From JBEKSX01 sp049516635 (GTDB lineage: Bacteria; Bacteroidota; Ignavibacteria; Tepidaquicellales; OLB5), in contig JBEKSX010000038.1 of assembly GCA_049516635.1 (NCBI GenBank), positions 1 to 31,239 on the forward strand: a DNA stretch of 31,239 nucleotides. Reading direction: 5' to 3'. Below are positions 1 to 8,160 of the stretch, piece by piece. Positions within the stretch are counted from its first letter, which is position 1, and the number at the start of each line of letters is the position of its first letter. The notes beneath the pieces are model-generated. The model saw only the letters and a list, made by a program, of their open reading frames with translations, was not told the DNA's origin and did no database searches. The position numbers and the translations under genes were made by a program.

Positions 1-12
1 AATATGGAGCTG

Positions 13-552
13 TTACTTTGCAGCTGCTTTCCCGGCTTTCCTTCGTACATATTCATTCTCATACCTTATTCCTTTGCCTTTATAAGGTTCAGGCTTTCTG
101 AATGAGCGGATCTTCGCTGCAACCTGTCCAACCAGTTGTTTATCAATACCTGAGATGACTATTGAGTTGTCTGATGGTACTTCTACCTTAATTCCTTCCG
201 GAGGATGAAAAATAATGGGGTGTGAAAAACCCAGGGTAAGAAAAAGTAAATTTTTCCTTAATTCTGCCCTGTAACCGATTCCAACCAGTTCCAGTTTTTT
301 TGAAAATCCTTCTGTAACTCCGGAAATCATATTTTTTAAAAGTACAGAATATAGACCATGCAGTGCTTTATCTCTTTTCAGATCTGAATTCCTGGTAAAA
401 AGAACTTCATCTCCCTTAACTTCTGATTTTATTAACGGATTTACACTCAGTTTCATTGAACCTTTTGGTCCTGTAACTTCAAAATCATCTCCAGATTTTG
501 TGACCTTAACACCTTTAATAATCTTTACAGGTTTTTTACCTATTCTTGACAT
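13..552 (-). CDS. rplF: 50S ribosomal protein L6
   Basis: Large-subunit protein that binds 23S rRNA near the sarcin-ricin loop and the GTPase centre. The 179 residues match the usual bacterial length of about 175-180. The start 'MSRIGKKPV' and the C-terminal signature 'PEPYKGKGIRYENEYVRRK' (about residues 154-172) are diagnostic; two repeated alpha/beta domains are expected. It is the last complete gene of the spc-type series before the left edge, where rplR would normally follow. The 103 bp gap to rpsH is the longest inside this ribosomal run and is AT-rich, but I could not define a convincing promoter in it. Confidence 0.97.
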   Translation of the reverse strand: MSRIGKKPVKIIKGVKVTKSGDDFEVTGPKGSMKLSVNPLIKSEVKGDEVLFTRNSDLKRDKALHGLYSVLLKNMISGVTEGFSKKLELVGIGYRAELRKNLLFLTLGFSHPIIFHPPEGIKVEVPSDNSIVISGIDKQLVGQVAAKIRSFRKPEPYKGKGIRYENEYVRRKAGKAAAK

Positions 553-655
553 TCTTTATTCAACAAGGGATTAGTTTCATCCACTTGATATTATTTAATT
601 AATTACTGTTATTTAATTATACTATAATACTAAACTAACATTAGTAATTCTTTCA

Positions 656-1051
656 TCACCATATATTACAAATAACTTCACCGCCAATACCGTGTTTGCG
701 TGCTTCCTTGTCGGTCATTAAACCTTGTGAAGTTGATACAATTGCGATACCGAGACCATTAAGCACTCGCGGGAGTTCTTTATTATTTACATATTTCCTG
801 ATACCCGGCTTACTGATCCGTTCAAGACCTAGAATAACGCTTTCATTATTGTAGTATTTCAATTTGATGATAATACTACCCTGTTTATTGGAAGTCTCGA
901 CTATCTGATAATCATCTATGAATCCGTTCTTCTTTAAAATTTCTGTGATCTGCTTCTTTAGATTAGATGCAGGAACATCGACGCTTCTCTTTCTCGCTTT
1001 TAAAGCATTGCGCACTCTCGTTAAATAATCTGATATTGGGTCCGTGTACAT
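656..1051 (-). CDS. rpsH: 30S ribosomal protein S8
   Basis: Primary 16S rRNA-binding protein of the small-subunit platform. In E. coli it also represses translation of the spc operon; whether it does so here is unknown. The 131 residues are normal. The N-terminus 'TDPISDYLTRVRNA' and the C-terminal signature 'GIGGEVICNIW' are clear S8 hallmarks. It lies 32 bp downstream of rpsN, on the same strand and presumably in the same transcript, in the canonical rpsN-rpsH-rplF order. Confidence 0.97.
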   Translation of the reverse strand: MYTDPISDYLTRVRNALKARKRSVDVPASNLKKQITEILKKNGFIDDYQIVETSNKQGSIIIKLKYYNNESVILGLERISKPGIRKYVNNKELPRVLNGLGIAIVSTSQGLMTDKEARKHGIGGEVICNIW

Positions 1052-1083
1052 TTATTGTTTAATTCAAAATTTAAAAATATAAA

Positions 1084-1353
1084 TTACCAGCTTGCTTTCC
1101 TAATACCTGGAATTTTACCTTCCAGAGCCATTTTCCTGAAAGTAAGCCTTGAAATACCGAATTTTCTATAATACCCTCTGGCTCGCCCTGTTACAGCACA
1201 TCTATTGTGCAGTCTTAGAGGATTACTGTTCCTCGGAAGCTGGGCTAACGATTCATAGTTTCCCTGATCTTTCAACACTTTACGTTTTTGTGCGAATTTT
1301 TCGACCAATCTCTCGCGTTTTTTTTGTCTTGCTACCTGACTTGTTTTTGCCAA
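1084..1353 (-). CDS. rpsN: 30S ribosomal protein S14, zinc-independent type
   Basis: Small-subunit head protein. At 89 residues it is longer than the 61-residue zinc-ribbon form and shorter than the 101-residue E. coli form. It has a single cysteine (in 'NRCAVTGRARGYYRKFG'), so the CxxC...CxxC zinc site is absent and it belongs to the C-minus type. The C-terminal 'GISRLTFRKMALEGKIPGI' is the standard S14 signature. It sits 30 bp after rplE in the canonical spc order. Confidence 0.96.
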   Translation of the reverse strand: MAKTSQVARQKKRERLVEKFAQKRKVLKDQGNYESLAQLPRNSNPLRLHNRCAVTGRARGYYRKFGISRLTFRKMALEGKIPGIRKASW

Positions 1354-1383
1354 TGATTCTCCTAAGTATATATTATATTAAAA

Positions 1384-2046
1384 TTATGCTTTCTTTACAA
1401 AAGGCATCCCAAATGCCCGTAGAAGTTCATAAGCTTCTTCATCCGATTTTGCGGATGTTACAAAAGTTATATCCATTCCGAATACTTTAGTCACATTATC
1501 GATATTAATCTCCGGAAATATTACATGTTCTTTAATGCCAAGTGTATAATTGCCGCGTCCATCAAATGCTTTTTCAGACACTCCCCTGAAGTCTCTTATT
1601 CTTGGTATCGTGATGTTGATCAGTTTATCCAGAAACTCATACATCCTGGCTTTCCGCAGAGTCACTTTACATCCTATCTTCATTCCTTCTCGAAGCTTGA
1701 AGTTTGAAACGGATTTTTTTGCTTTTGTAATTACAGCCTTCTGCCCGACTATATTTTCGAGGTCTTTGATTACAACGTCGATGATCTTTGGATCCTGGGT
1801 AGCTGCACCAACACCCACATTAACGTTTATCTTTTTAAGCCTGGGTACCTGTAAATAATTTTTGTAACCGAATTTTTTAGAAAGTTCAGGGGCTACTTCT
1901 TTTCTATATATTTCTAGCAAACGAACAGGTACTTTCTCCTCTACAAAAACTTCTTTCTTCCCTTCTTTTTTAGATGAGGTTTTCTTGCCCTTTGCTTGTT
2001 CCTTACCAGTTTCTTTTGGTGCTTTCTTTTCTTTTTTTGTTTCCAT
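1384..2046 (-). CDS. rplE: 50S ribosomal protein L5 with lysine-rich N-terminal extension
   Basis: Binds 5S rRNA in the central protuberance. The core (from about residue 42, 'RLLEIYRKEVAPEL') aligns with ordinary L5, including 'QVPRLKKINVNVGVG' and 'RDFRGVSEKAFDGRGNYTLG'. L5 is usually about 180 residues; here it is 220, because roughly 41 residues precede the normal start and about 14 of the first 40 are lysine. No stop interrupts the extension. A GAGGAG at 1936-1941 precedes an in-frame TTG at 1918-1920, but the 15-nt gap is long for a Shine-Dalgarno signal, so the ATG at 2046 is kept. The extension is probably disordered and RNA-binding (inference). Confidence 0.95.
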   Translation of the reverse strand: METKKEKKAPKETGKEQAKGKKTSSKKEGKKEVFVEEKVPVRLLEIYRKEVAPELSKKFGYKNYLQVPRLKKINVNVGVGAATQDPKIIDVVIKDLENIVGQKAVITKAKKSVSNFKLREGMKIGCKVTLRKARMYEFLDKLINITIPRIRDFRGVSEKAFDGRGNYTLGIKEHVIFPEINIDNVTKVFGMDITFVTSAKSDEEAYELLRAFGMPFVKKA

Positions 2047-2088
2047 CCTTAATTCTTACTTTCGGAATAAATAAACATTGTTATGAAG

Positions 2089-2421
2089 CTAAGAGATAAT
2101 TATTTCACCACTTTTTTTGCCATAACGCATTCTTCTCTTATTACCTGCTTCATCCTGAATGATCTGCATACCTATTCTCGTAGGTTCGTTTGATTTCGGA
2201 TCAATCAGCATGACGTTGGACATATGGATAGGTGCTTCTCTTTGCGATATCCCGCCTTGCGGATTCTTCTGGGTCGGTTTAGTATGTTTTTTGATAATAT
2301 TCACACCCTCGACTATTAATCTATTTTTATCTCTGAAGATTTTAAGTATCTTACCTTCCTTGCCTTTATGGTTGCCGGAAATAACTTTTACTTTATCACC
2401 TTTTTTTAATCTTGTTAACAT
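2089..2421 (-). CDS. rplX: 50S ribosomal protein L24
   Basis: Assembly-initiator protein that binds the 5' region of 23S rRNA. The N-terminal KOW motif is plain ('LKKGDKVKVISGNHKGKEGKI', about residues 5-25). The 110 residues are within the normal range. The ATG overlaps the rplN stop codon by one base (TAATG), indicating translational coupling with the gene upstream. Confidence 0.97.
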   Translation of the reverse strand: MLTRLKKGDKVKVISGNHKGKEGKILKIFRDKNRLIVEGVNIIKKHTKPTQKNPQGGISQREAPIHMSNVMLIDPKSNEPTRIGMQIIQDEAGNKRRMRYGKKSGEIIIS

Positions 2422-2789
2422 TACAGTACCTCCGGAGCTAATGAAATGATTTTCATAAATTGTTTTTCCCGCAGCTCTCTTGCTACCGGTCCAAAGATCC
2501 TGGTTCCTCTCGGTTCATTTTCAGCAGTTATCAAAACGGCAGCATTTTCGTCAAACCTTATATAGGAACCATCTTTTCTTCTTGTTTCTTTTTTAGTCCT
2601 GACCACAACAGCTTTTGAAACCTCACCTTTTTTGACCGTACCTCCTGGTATGGCAGATTTTACAGATACTATTATCAGGTCTCCGACACCGGCATATCTT
2701 CTATCAGAACCGCCCAGAACCCTGATACATCTTACTTTCTTTGCTCCTGAATTATCCGCTACTATTAAGTTGCTTTCTTCCTGTACCAT
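2421..2789 (-). CDS. rplN: 50S ribosomal protein L14
   Basis: Large-subunit interface protein forming bridges with 16S rRNA. The 122 residues match the family exactly. The N-terminus 'MVQEESNLIVADNSGAKKV' and 'GSDRRYAGVGDLIIVSVK' are typical, as is the C-terminal 'RELREKQFMKIISLAPEVL'. It lies 17 bp after rpsQ and shares one base with the rplX start. Confidence 0.98.
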   Translation of the reverse strand: MVQEESNLIVADNSGAKKVRCIRVLGGSDRRYAGVGDLIIVSVKSAIPGGTVKKGEVSKAVVVRTKKETRRKDGSYIRFDENAAVLITAENEPRGTRIFGPVARELREKQFMKIISLAPEVL

Positions 2790-2806
2790 TTTAATTAATA
2801 ATAATA

Positions 2807-3115
2807 TTATTTAACTTTCTCAACAATTTCCACCAATCTCCATTTTTTTCTGGTACTCAGCGGTCTTGTTTCCATGATTTTGACTATATCGCCTATGCTG
2901 GCTTCATTTTTTTCGTCATGAGCCATGAACTTGGTTGTCTTCTTGAAATATTTTTTGTAAATAGGATGCATCAGCTTTCTTTCAATAGCTACTGTAATAC
3001 TTTTATTCATCTTATTGCTTACAACTTTGCCAATACGTACTTTTCTCCTGCCGCGCTGAACAGATCGCAAAACCTGTTCTGTTTGCTGTTTCTCTTGTTC
3101 TAAATTTTCGGCCAT
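2807..3115 (-). CDS. rpsQ: 30S ribosomal protein S17
   Basis: Primary binder of the 5' domain of 16S rRNA with an OB fold. The core 'RKVRIGKVVSNKMNKSITV' starts near residue 24, and 'HDEKNEASIGDIVKIMETR' is the S17 signature. The 102 residues exceed the usual 80-90 because of a Glu/Gln-rich N-terminal extension of about 20 residues, so this is a second ribosomal protein in the cluster with an extended start. It follows rpmC by 6 bp. Confidence 0.96.
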   Translation of the reverse strand: MAENLEQEKQQTEQVLRSVQRGRRKVRIGKVVSNKMNKSITVAIERKLMHPIYKKYFKKTTKFMAHDEKNEASIGDIVKIMETRPLSTRKKWRLVEIVEKVK

Positions 3116-3121
3116 TGTTAA

Positions 3122-3349
3122 TTATTTTTCCTTCTTAGATGACAACTCAACTTGTTGAGCGGATAGTTCTCTTTCTTTTAAAATCGTATGTATTCTGGCT
3201 ATCAACCTGCGTGTATTTTGAATGCTTTTGAAGCTTTCCAGCTGTCCCAGTGATCTTTGAAACTTTAGATTTTGCAGGCTTTCCGTTTCTTCTTTTAACC
3301 TGAGCTTAAGATCTTCGGTTGATAACTCTCTGATTTCGTATGTTTTCAT
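3122..3349 (-). CDS. rpmC: 50S ribosomal protein L29
   Basis: Small helical-hairpin protein at the exit of the peptide tunnel, next to the trigger factor and SRP docking site. The 75 residues are a little over the usual 60-70. 'MKTYEIRELSTEDLKLRL' and 'NLKFQRSLGQLESFKSIQN' are typical of L29. It lies between rplP (14 bp gap) and rpsQ (6 bp gap) in canonical order. Confidence 0.95.
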   Translation of the reverse strand: MKTYEIRELSTEDLKLRLKEETESLQNLKFQRSLGQLESFKSIQNTRRLIARIHTILKERELSAQQVELSSKKEK

Positions 3350-3363
3350 GATGATAGTAGATA

Positions 3364-3786
3364 TTATTCGTGATAATCGTATCTTGTAATAAATTTTGTT
3401 TTAATGGGAAGCTTATGTGCAGCTAACCGCATAGCTTCCTGCGCAACAGCCATCGTTACGCCCCCGACCTCAAACATTATCGTACCCGGTTTTACAACTG
3501 CAACCCAGTACTCCGGTGCTCCTTTTCCTTTTCCCATTCTTGTCTCAGCGGGCTTTTTCGTAAAGGGTTTATCTGGAAATATTCTAATCCAAACCTTTCC
3601 GTCTCTTTTCATCTGTCTGGTAAGAGCAATCCTAGCGGCTTCTATCTGCCTCTGGGTGATCCATGCCGGCTGCATAGCTTTCAGCCCGAAGTTGCCAAAT
3701 GAGATCGCGTTTCCACGCGTAGCTTTTCCTGTTCTTCTTCCTCTTTGTGCTTTACGATACTTTACTCTTTTCGGCATTAATGCCAT
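3364..3786 (-). CDS. rplP: 50S ribosomal protein L16
   Basis: Large-subunit protein near the A-site tRNA elbow. The 140 residues are of normal length. 'MPKRVKYRKAQRGRRTGKA' and 'RMGKGKGAPEYWVAVVKPG' are the two family signatures. Two starts are possible (MAL-MPKR). A GGGAG lies 8 nt before the upstream ATG at 3786, which supports that start. Confidence 0.97.
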   Translation of the reverse strand: MALMPKRVKYRKAQRGRRTGKATRGNAISFGNFGLKAMQPAWITQRQIEAARIALTRQMKRDGKVWIRIFPDKPFTKKPAETRMGKGKGAPEYWVAVVKPGTIMFEVGGVTMAVAQEAMRLAAHKLPIKTKFITRYDYHE

Positions 3787-3821
3787 AATAAAAACTCCCT
3801 ATATGATTCTAATTATCAATT

Positions 3822-4454
3822 TTATTTTCTAATAATTTTATCTCCGATGCAGATCCATACCTTCACACCTATCATACCATATATGGTCGGTGCCGCAAGG
3901 CTGGCAAAATCTATATTTGCCCTCAATGTCTGAAGCGGGATCCTTCCTTCCTTGAACTGTTCGCTCCGTGCAATTTCTGCTCCGTTCAATCTTCCTCCGC
4001 AGTAAATTTTAATACCTTCGGCCCCCATTCTCATACTCGATGCTATCGCTGTCTTTATTGCTCTCCTGTAAGACACTCTGTTTGATATCTGGTTAGCAAT
4101 GGTTTCAGCTACCAGGAATGCATCCAGTTCAGGTTTCTTAATCTCCGTAACAAGTACTTTAATGTCCTTGTTCGTAATCTTTTTCAGCTCTGCTTCAAGG
4201 TGAGTGATCTCTTTTCCGCTCTTCCCTATTACATAACCCGGACGAGAAGTATGTATCGTCAGTGTAATTTTCTTTGCTGTTCTTTCGACCTCTATCTTCG
4301 ATATTCCTGCATTTTCGAACCTCTTCCTGATATAAGTCCTGATCATATTATCTTCTTTGAGCTTGACGGCGAAGCTTTTATCGTCGTACCAGTTCGAATC
4401 CCAGTTATTTATTACGCCAAGCCTGAAACCTATAGGATGTGTTTTTTGTCCCAA
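3822..4454 (-). CDS. rpsC: 30S ribosomal protein S3
   Basis: Small-subunit head protein at the mRNA entry tunnel. The start 'MGQKTHPIGFRLG', the KH domain with its GxxG loop in 'RPGYVIGKSGKEITHLE' (about residues 70-86) and 'GRLNGAEIARSEQFKEGR' are all present. At 210 residues it lacks the long C-terminal tail of some S3 proteins. The initiation codon is TTG (4452-4454), preceded by an AGGAG at about 6 nt, one of the better Shine-Dalgarno sequences in the cluster. Confidence 0.97.
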   Translation of the reverse strand: MGQKTHPIGFRLGVINNWDSNWYDDKSFAVKLKEDNMIRTYIRKRFENAGISKIEVERTAKKITLTIHTSRPGYVIGKSGKEITHLEAELKKITNKDIKVLVTEIKKPELDAFLVAETIANQISNRVSYRRAIKTAIASSMRMGAEGIKIYCGGRLNGAEIARSEQFKEGRIPLQTLRANIDFASLAAPTIYGMIGVKVWICIGDKIIRK

Positions 4455-4457
4455 GTA

Positions 4458-4817
4458 TTACTCCTTATTTAATGATTCTCGTTCAGCAACAATAATGGTT
4501 AAATGATTAGAGCGTTTTCTTACTCTGTAAGCCCTTCCCTGTGGTGCAGGGAGCATTCTTTTTACAACCGGACCTCCGTCAACAAAAATCGTTTTAACAA
4601 CCAAGCTTTTTTCATCAATCTTGCCTGTCTCGTTCTTATTCGATAGATTCGAAACCGCTGATTTTAGAGCAGCTGCCATTACATTCGATGCATGTTTGGG
4701 AGAGAAATGCAAAATGTTCAGGGCATCCTCGACCGATTTACCTCTGATAAGGTCTGCCACGAGTCTCATTTTTCTGGGTGAGGTCGGAATATATCTTTTA
4801 ATTGCTCTTGCTTCCAT
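4458..4817 (-). CDS. rplV: 50S ribosomal protein L22
   Basis: Large-subunit protein whose extended hairpin lines the peptide exit tunnel. The 119 residues are normal. The N-terminus 'EARAIKRYIPTSPRKMRLV' and the tunnel hairpin region 'VVKRMLPAPQGRAYRVRKR' (about residues 84-102) are diagnostic. It sits 2 bp after rpsS and 3 bp before rpsC. Confidence 0.97.
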   Translation of the reverse strand: MEARAIKRYIPTSPRKMRLVADLIRGKSVEDALNILHFSPKHASNVMAAALKSAVSNLSNKNETGKIDEKSLVVKTIFVDGGPVVKRMLPAPQGRAYRVRKRSNHLTIIVAERESLNKE

Positions 4818-4819
4818 AA

Positions 4820-5110
4820 TTAAGTTTTTGCAGCACCTTTCTCTTCTTTTCTTGTACCGGAATGAGCCCTGAAAATACGTGTAGCAGAAAACTCGCCGAG
4901 TTTATGACCAACCATATTTTCGGTAATAAATACGGGAACAAACTTATTACCGTTATGAACGGCAAAGGTATGACCCACAAAATCCGGTGTTATAGTGGTC
5001 GATCTTGACCAGGTTTTGATAACTTTTTTTTGGTTCGTTTTATTCAAACCATCCACGATCTTCAGAAGTTTAGCGTCAACAAACGGACCTTTTTTTAATG
5101 ATCTTGGCAT
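4820..5110 (-). CDS. rpsS: 30S ribosomal protein S19
   Basis: Small-subunit head protein that contacts S13. The 96 residues are typical. 'MPRSLKKGPFVDAKLL' and 'HNGNKFVPVFITENMVGHKL' are the S19 signatures, followed by 'GEFSATRIFRAHSG'. It lies between rplB (7 bp) and rplV (2 bp), so the three genes are almost certainly co-transcribed. Confidence 0.97.
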   Translation of the reverse strand: MPRSLKKGPFVDAKLLKIVDGLNKTNQKKVIKTWSRSTTITPDFVGHTFAVHNGNKFVPVFITENMVGHKLGEFSATRIFRAHSGTRKEEKGAAKT

Positions 5111-5117
5111 TTATAGA

Positions 5118-5942
5118 TTATTTTCTTCTTTTTACAATATGTTTATTCGACGGATTTTTTTTCTTCCTGGTCTTATATCCCTTAGTCGGCATTCCCCAGG
5201 GGCTCACCGGGTGGCCTCCTCCGGAAGTCTTACCTTCACCGCCTCCCATCGGATGATCTACAGGATTCATTGCAACTCCCCTGACGGACGGTCTGATTCC
5301 CAGCCATCGTGACCTGCCTGCTTTTCCGTAACTGATATTCTCGTGTTCCAGGTTGCTAACAACGCCGATGGTTGCTCTGCAATTATTCAGCACCATGCGA
5401 ACTTCACCGGATGGAAGTTTTACCTGAGTGTAATGGTCATCTTTCGAAATGATCATACAAGAATTTCCTGCACTTCTAGCAATTTGCCCGCCTTTACCCG
5501 GTTTTAGTTCCAGATTATGGATAAAAGCACCCAATGGTATCTTTGAAACAGGCATTGTATTCCCGGGCTGGATATCGGCATTTTCATCGGATATTATCAA
5601 ATTTCCTACTTTAAGATTGTCAGGAGCAAGAATATAATTAAGCTCACCATCCGAATACTTAACAAGCGCAATTCTGGCAGACCTGTTCGGATCGTATTCA
5701 ATAGCCAGGACTTTTCCTTCCACACCTGTCTTATCTCTTTTGAAATCAATGATACGGTACATTCTTTTATGCCCGCCTCCTCTTCTTCTGGATGTGATTC
5801 GGCCGGTATTGTTTCTGCCTCCGGTCTTCTTTATAGGCTTCAAGAGAGATTTCTCAGGAACAGTTTTAGTGATCTCTTCGAATGATGAGATAGTATAAAA
5901 TCTCGTTCCTGCTGTTATTGGTTTTAATTTTTTTAATGCCAT
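5118..5942 (-). CDS. rplB: 50S ribosomal protein L2
   Basis: Core large-subunit protein needed for subunit association and peptidyl-transferase centre structure. The 274 residues are normal. 'RRRGGGHKRMYRIIDFKRDK' (about residues 53-72) and the conserved 'MNPVDHPMGGGEGKTSGGG' near residue 225 are present; the Met after DHP is the Bacteroidota-type variant of the E. coli His. It is the first ribosomal gene after the break in the S10 operon: rplW, its usual upstream neighbour, lies 21.7 kb away at 27613, and a GAF-domain gene sits 28 bp upstream instead. Confidence 0.97.
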   Translation of the reverse strand: MALKKLKPITAGTRFYTISSFEEITKTVPEKSLLKPIKKTGGRNNTGRITSRRRGGGHKRMYRIIDFKRDKTGVEGKVLAIEYDPNRSARIALVKYSDGELNYILAPDNLKVGNLIISDENADIQPGNTMPVSKIPLGAFIHNLELKPGKGGQIARSAGNSCMIISKDDHYTQVKLPSGEVRMVLNNCRATIGVVSNLEHENISYGKAGRSRWLGIRPSVRGVAMNPVDHPMGGGEGKTSGGGHPVSPWGMPTKGYKTRKKKNPSNKHIVKRRK

Positions 5943-5970
5943 TTATTTTCCTGTAAGGTAAAGGATGAAT

Positions 5971-7464
5971 TTATATTTTAACCGAATTTCCGCCCTCGCT
6001 GACCGCCAGGAGGAGCATATTATCAAGTTCTTTCTGAAAATCTTCCTGCATAATATTAAAATCTTCATATTTCTTTACCGCGCATGATACAGTAAATGAA
6101 ATTTCTTTACCTTCTATATTATAAATTTTCGTTGAGATATATTTTCTAAATTTCTCAAATTCAAGAAAAACTTTTTCATCCGATCCCATATTCAGTATCA
6201 CTGCAAACTTATTAAGACCTATTCTGAAAAGCATATCGTAGCCAAGAAATTTTTCTTTTAATGCATCAGCTACAGCTTTATCCTGAAAATCTTTTTGCGC
6301 TGCCGTGGCTGTTTGCGAAGCAGGATTATCCACGGAGATATAAACACAATACAGAAAAGAATCATCGAAAAGCCTGCAACTGCTTATTTCCGAAGCCAGT
6401 CTTGTTTCAAAAAACGCATTATTGTATAACCCTGTCAGATGATCCAGAATATCAAGATGATCATGAGAAATACTTTCCAGATTCTTCAGATACAAGAACT
6501 GAGGAAAGGCAAGTTTGTAAGCCTTGCTCAGAAGCTTTTGCATCTCAAAAACATTCTCTTTTGTTTCAAATGCAAGAGCTCCTATGCAGAAATTACCGAT
6601 TAAGACAGGGATAATGCAAAAAAACATTCCAGTTCTTAATCCTTCATTTTTAAAAAACCTGTATTCTTTGCTTTCGTTCCTATCAAAGAAATGGGTAATT
6701 ATCTTCCCGCTCTGAATGGACTTCATAACCAGGCTGCCCTCCTCAATATACACAACGGAACCGTTTTCTGAAGGAAATTGCTTTGCTAGAGAAAATCCCC
6801 TATCTTCATAATGTATCAAAAACAGCTTATCGTATTCAATATATCTGGTGAAGCTTTTTTCTATCAAATCATAGATATATTCTTCGCTTTCTAATCTTCC
6901 TGCCGCCATGAGCTTCAAAATATTATCCTCATATTCAAAGTCTTCATTCAAGCTGTAGTATTTTACATAATTTGTAATGCTCTCGGAAAAGACCTGAAGT
7001 GTATAAAGGTTCGGGGTACCGAAAAAGTTGAGGGTTTTACTTTCACAAAGAACGACCGCTACGACATCCCCATCTATTAACAGAGGATTGGCTATTATTG
7101 ATTTTATATTAAAATAACCTTTGTAGTGGCTTACCAGCTTCTTATCCTGATCGGATTCAAAATTAATAATTTCCGATACTTTTTTTAAACAGACACACGA
7201 GATAGGATCATTGCCGATCTCAAACCTTTCATTGAGCACATCTTTCCAGTTATCCTCTGAGGATGCGAGCAGCTTAAAGCTTTTCTTATTTTTATTAAAC
7301 CAATAAACAAGCGCACTATCGGCACCATAAAAATCCTTTATAAGAACTAAAAGATTCTTAACAGAAACAGTGAATTTCTTATCTGAATCAAAACCATTGT
7401 TTGTAAAGAATTCAAATTTTAATTCACCAGCTTCCTTACTAAAACTGTTATATTCTTCAGACAA
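5971..7464 (-). CDS. Tandem GAF protein with degenerate GGDEF domain
   Basis: Predicted cytoplasmic 497-residue sensor-like protein; no membrane segment is seen. Two GAF-like domains are suggested at about 30-170 and 185-330. A GGDEF-family domain follows from about 338, opening with 'DHLTGLYNNAFFETRLASEI'. The catalytic motif should read RYGGDEF but is 'RIGLNKF' (414-420), so metal- and GTP-binding residues are lost and diguanylate cyclase activity is unlikely. It may bind c-di-GMP or another ligand, or act through contacts (inference). Start is TTG at 7462-7464; an in-frame TGA lies just upstream and no ATG occurs nearby. It ends only 28 bp before rplB, suggesting co-transcription with the ribosomal genes. 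Confidence 0.8.
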   Translation of the reverse strand: MSEEYNSFSKEAGELKFEFFTNNGFDSDKKFTVSVKNLLVLIKDFYGADSALVYWFNKNKKSFKLLASSEDNWKDVLNERFEIGNDPISCVCLKKVSEIINFESDQDKKLVSHYKGYFNIKSIIANPLLIDGDVVAVVLCESKTLNFFGTPNLYTLQVFSESITNYVKYYSLNEDFEYEDNILKLMAAGRLESEEYIYDLIEKSFTRYIEYDKLFLIHYEDRGFSLAKQFPSENGSVVYIEEGSLVMKSIQSGKIITHFFDRNESKEYRFFKNEGLRTGMFFCIIPVLIGNFCIGALAFETKENVFEMQKLLSKAYKLAFPQFLYLKNLESISHDHLDILDHLTGLYNNAFFETRLASEISSCRLFDDSFLYCVYISVDNPASQTATAAQKDFQDKAVADALKEKFLGYDMLFRIGLNKFAVILNMGSDEKVFLEFEKFRKYISTKIYNIEGKEISFTVSCAVKKYEDFNIMQEDFQKELDNMLLLAVSEGGNSVKI

Positions 7465-7740
7465 TTCAGAATTTCAAAATAAATTGATTTCAATAAAAAT
7501 ATATTTTAGCTGTATATGAAGATATTGGATCGAAAAAATGCACAAAGTATCCGCCGATGATTCACATATATAAAAGAACTTCATGTAATAAGATTAACAA
7601 TTTTAAGTGCAAAAACACCTAAAATTAATGGCATAGAACACAAATATATCAAAAATCTTAGTTAAAGTCAATGAATCGAAATATTCATAACAAAGGTAAT
7701 AATCAGACTGTTAAGTCATTAATAAACCAATTAGATATAA

Positions 7741-7771
7741 AAAAACGCGGGTTATGAAAACCCACGTTTTT
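7741..7771 (-). terminator. Rho-independent terminator, bidirectional
   Basis: A-tract, stem CG-C-GGGTT, loop ATGAA, stem AACCC-A-CG and T-tract. Pairs are 7741-7747 with 7765-7771 and 7749-7753 with 7759-7763, with one C/A mismatch. On the minus strand it ends in a run of seven T. It could close a small RNA starting near 7880 or a long clpB C-half transcript. Confidence 0.75.
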
Positions 7772-7874
7772 TTAAGATGCATTGGCATTATTTTCGATGT
7801 TCTGAAGCAGGATTACCTGCTTAGCGCATCTATATCCTACCCAGAAAGTCTAAGTCATTTCAAAGGGAAGGATA
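7741..7874 (-). ncRNA. Candidate structured small RNA (unknown family)
   Basis: Four stems stack in 134 nt. In plus coordinates they are 7833-7842 with 7865-7874 (10 positions, one mismatch), 7805-7811 with 7816-7822 (perfect 7 bp, 4-nt loop), 7775-7780 with 7826-7831 (6 bp, enclosing the previous stem), and the terminator 7741-7771. The terminator position and its T-tract suggest minus-strand transcription. I do not recognise the sequence: it lacks the tmRNA, RNase P or SRP RNA hallmarks I looked for. No clear promoter was identified, so this rests on structure only. Confidence 0.4.
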
Positions 7875-8137
7875 GTATTATTTTTATACATCCCGCGTTA
7901 GCATAATAAATATCATATATGCAATCAATTAATACAATGGTAATTTTTAATATCATGATATCTTTTAGTTATTATCTTTAGTTATTTTAGTTAAATGAGG
8001 GGTAAAATGCAGTTTTTACACGCAAAATAGCCTAAAAAAATTTTGAGACGCTTGATAAGGAATATTTAAACAATCTATTTCGAATAGCTTTTAAGACGTG
8101 AATTCCAGGAATATAAATGAATCTTGAAATTAAAGCA

Positions 8138-8160
8138 GGTTTTTCGTGTATCCAAAAACC
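8138..8160 (-). terminator. Weak hairpin just after clpB C-half
   Basis: GGTTTTT (8138-8144) pairs with AAAAACC (8154-8160) around a 9-nt loop, starting 3 nt after the stop codon of the ClpB C-terminal half. There is no good T-tract on the minus strand after it, so termination is uncertain. Confidence 0.3.

Noticed and set aside
553..655. Internal promoter between rpsH and rplF
   Set aside because: A TATAAT-like hexamer is present in the AT-rich gap, but no acceptable -35 or Bacteroidota -33 element lies at the right distance.
1149..5637. Many plus-strand reading frames of 60-140 codons opposite the ribosomal genes
   Set aside because: All overlap strongly conserved ribosomal proteins on the other strand and have no recognisable family.
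5971..7464. Active diguanylate cyclase
   Set aside because: The catalytic GGDEF motif is replaced by GLNKF.
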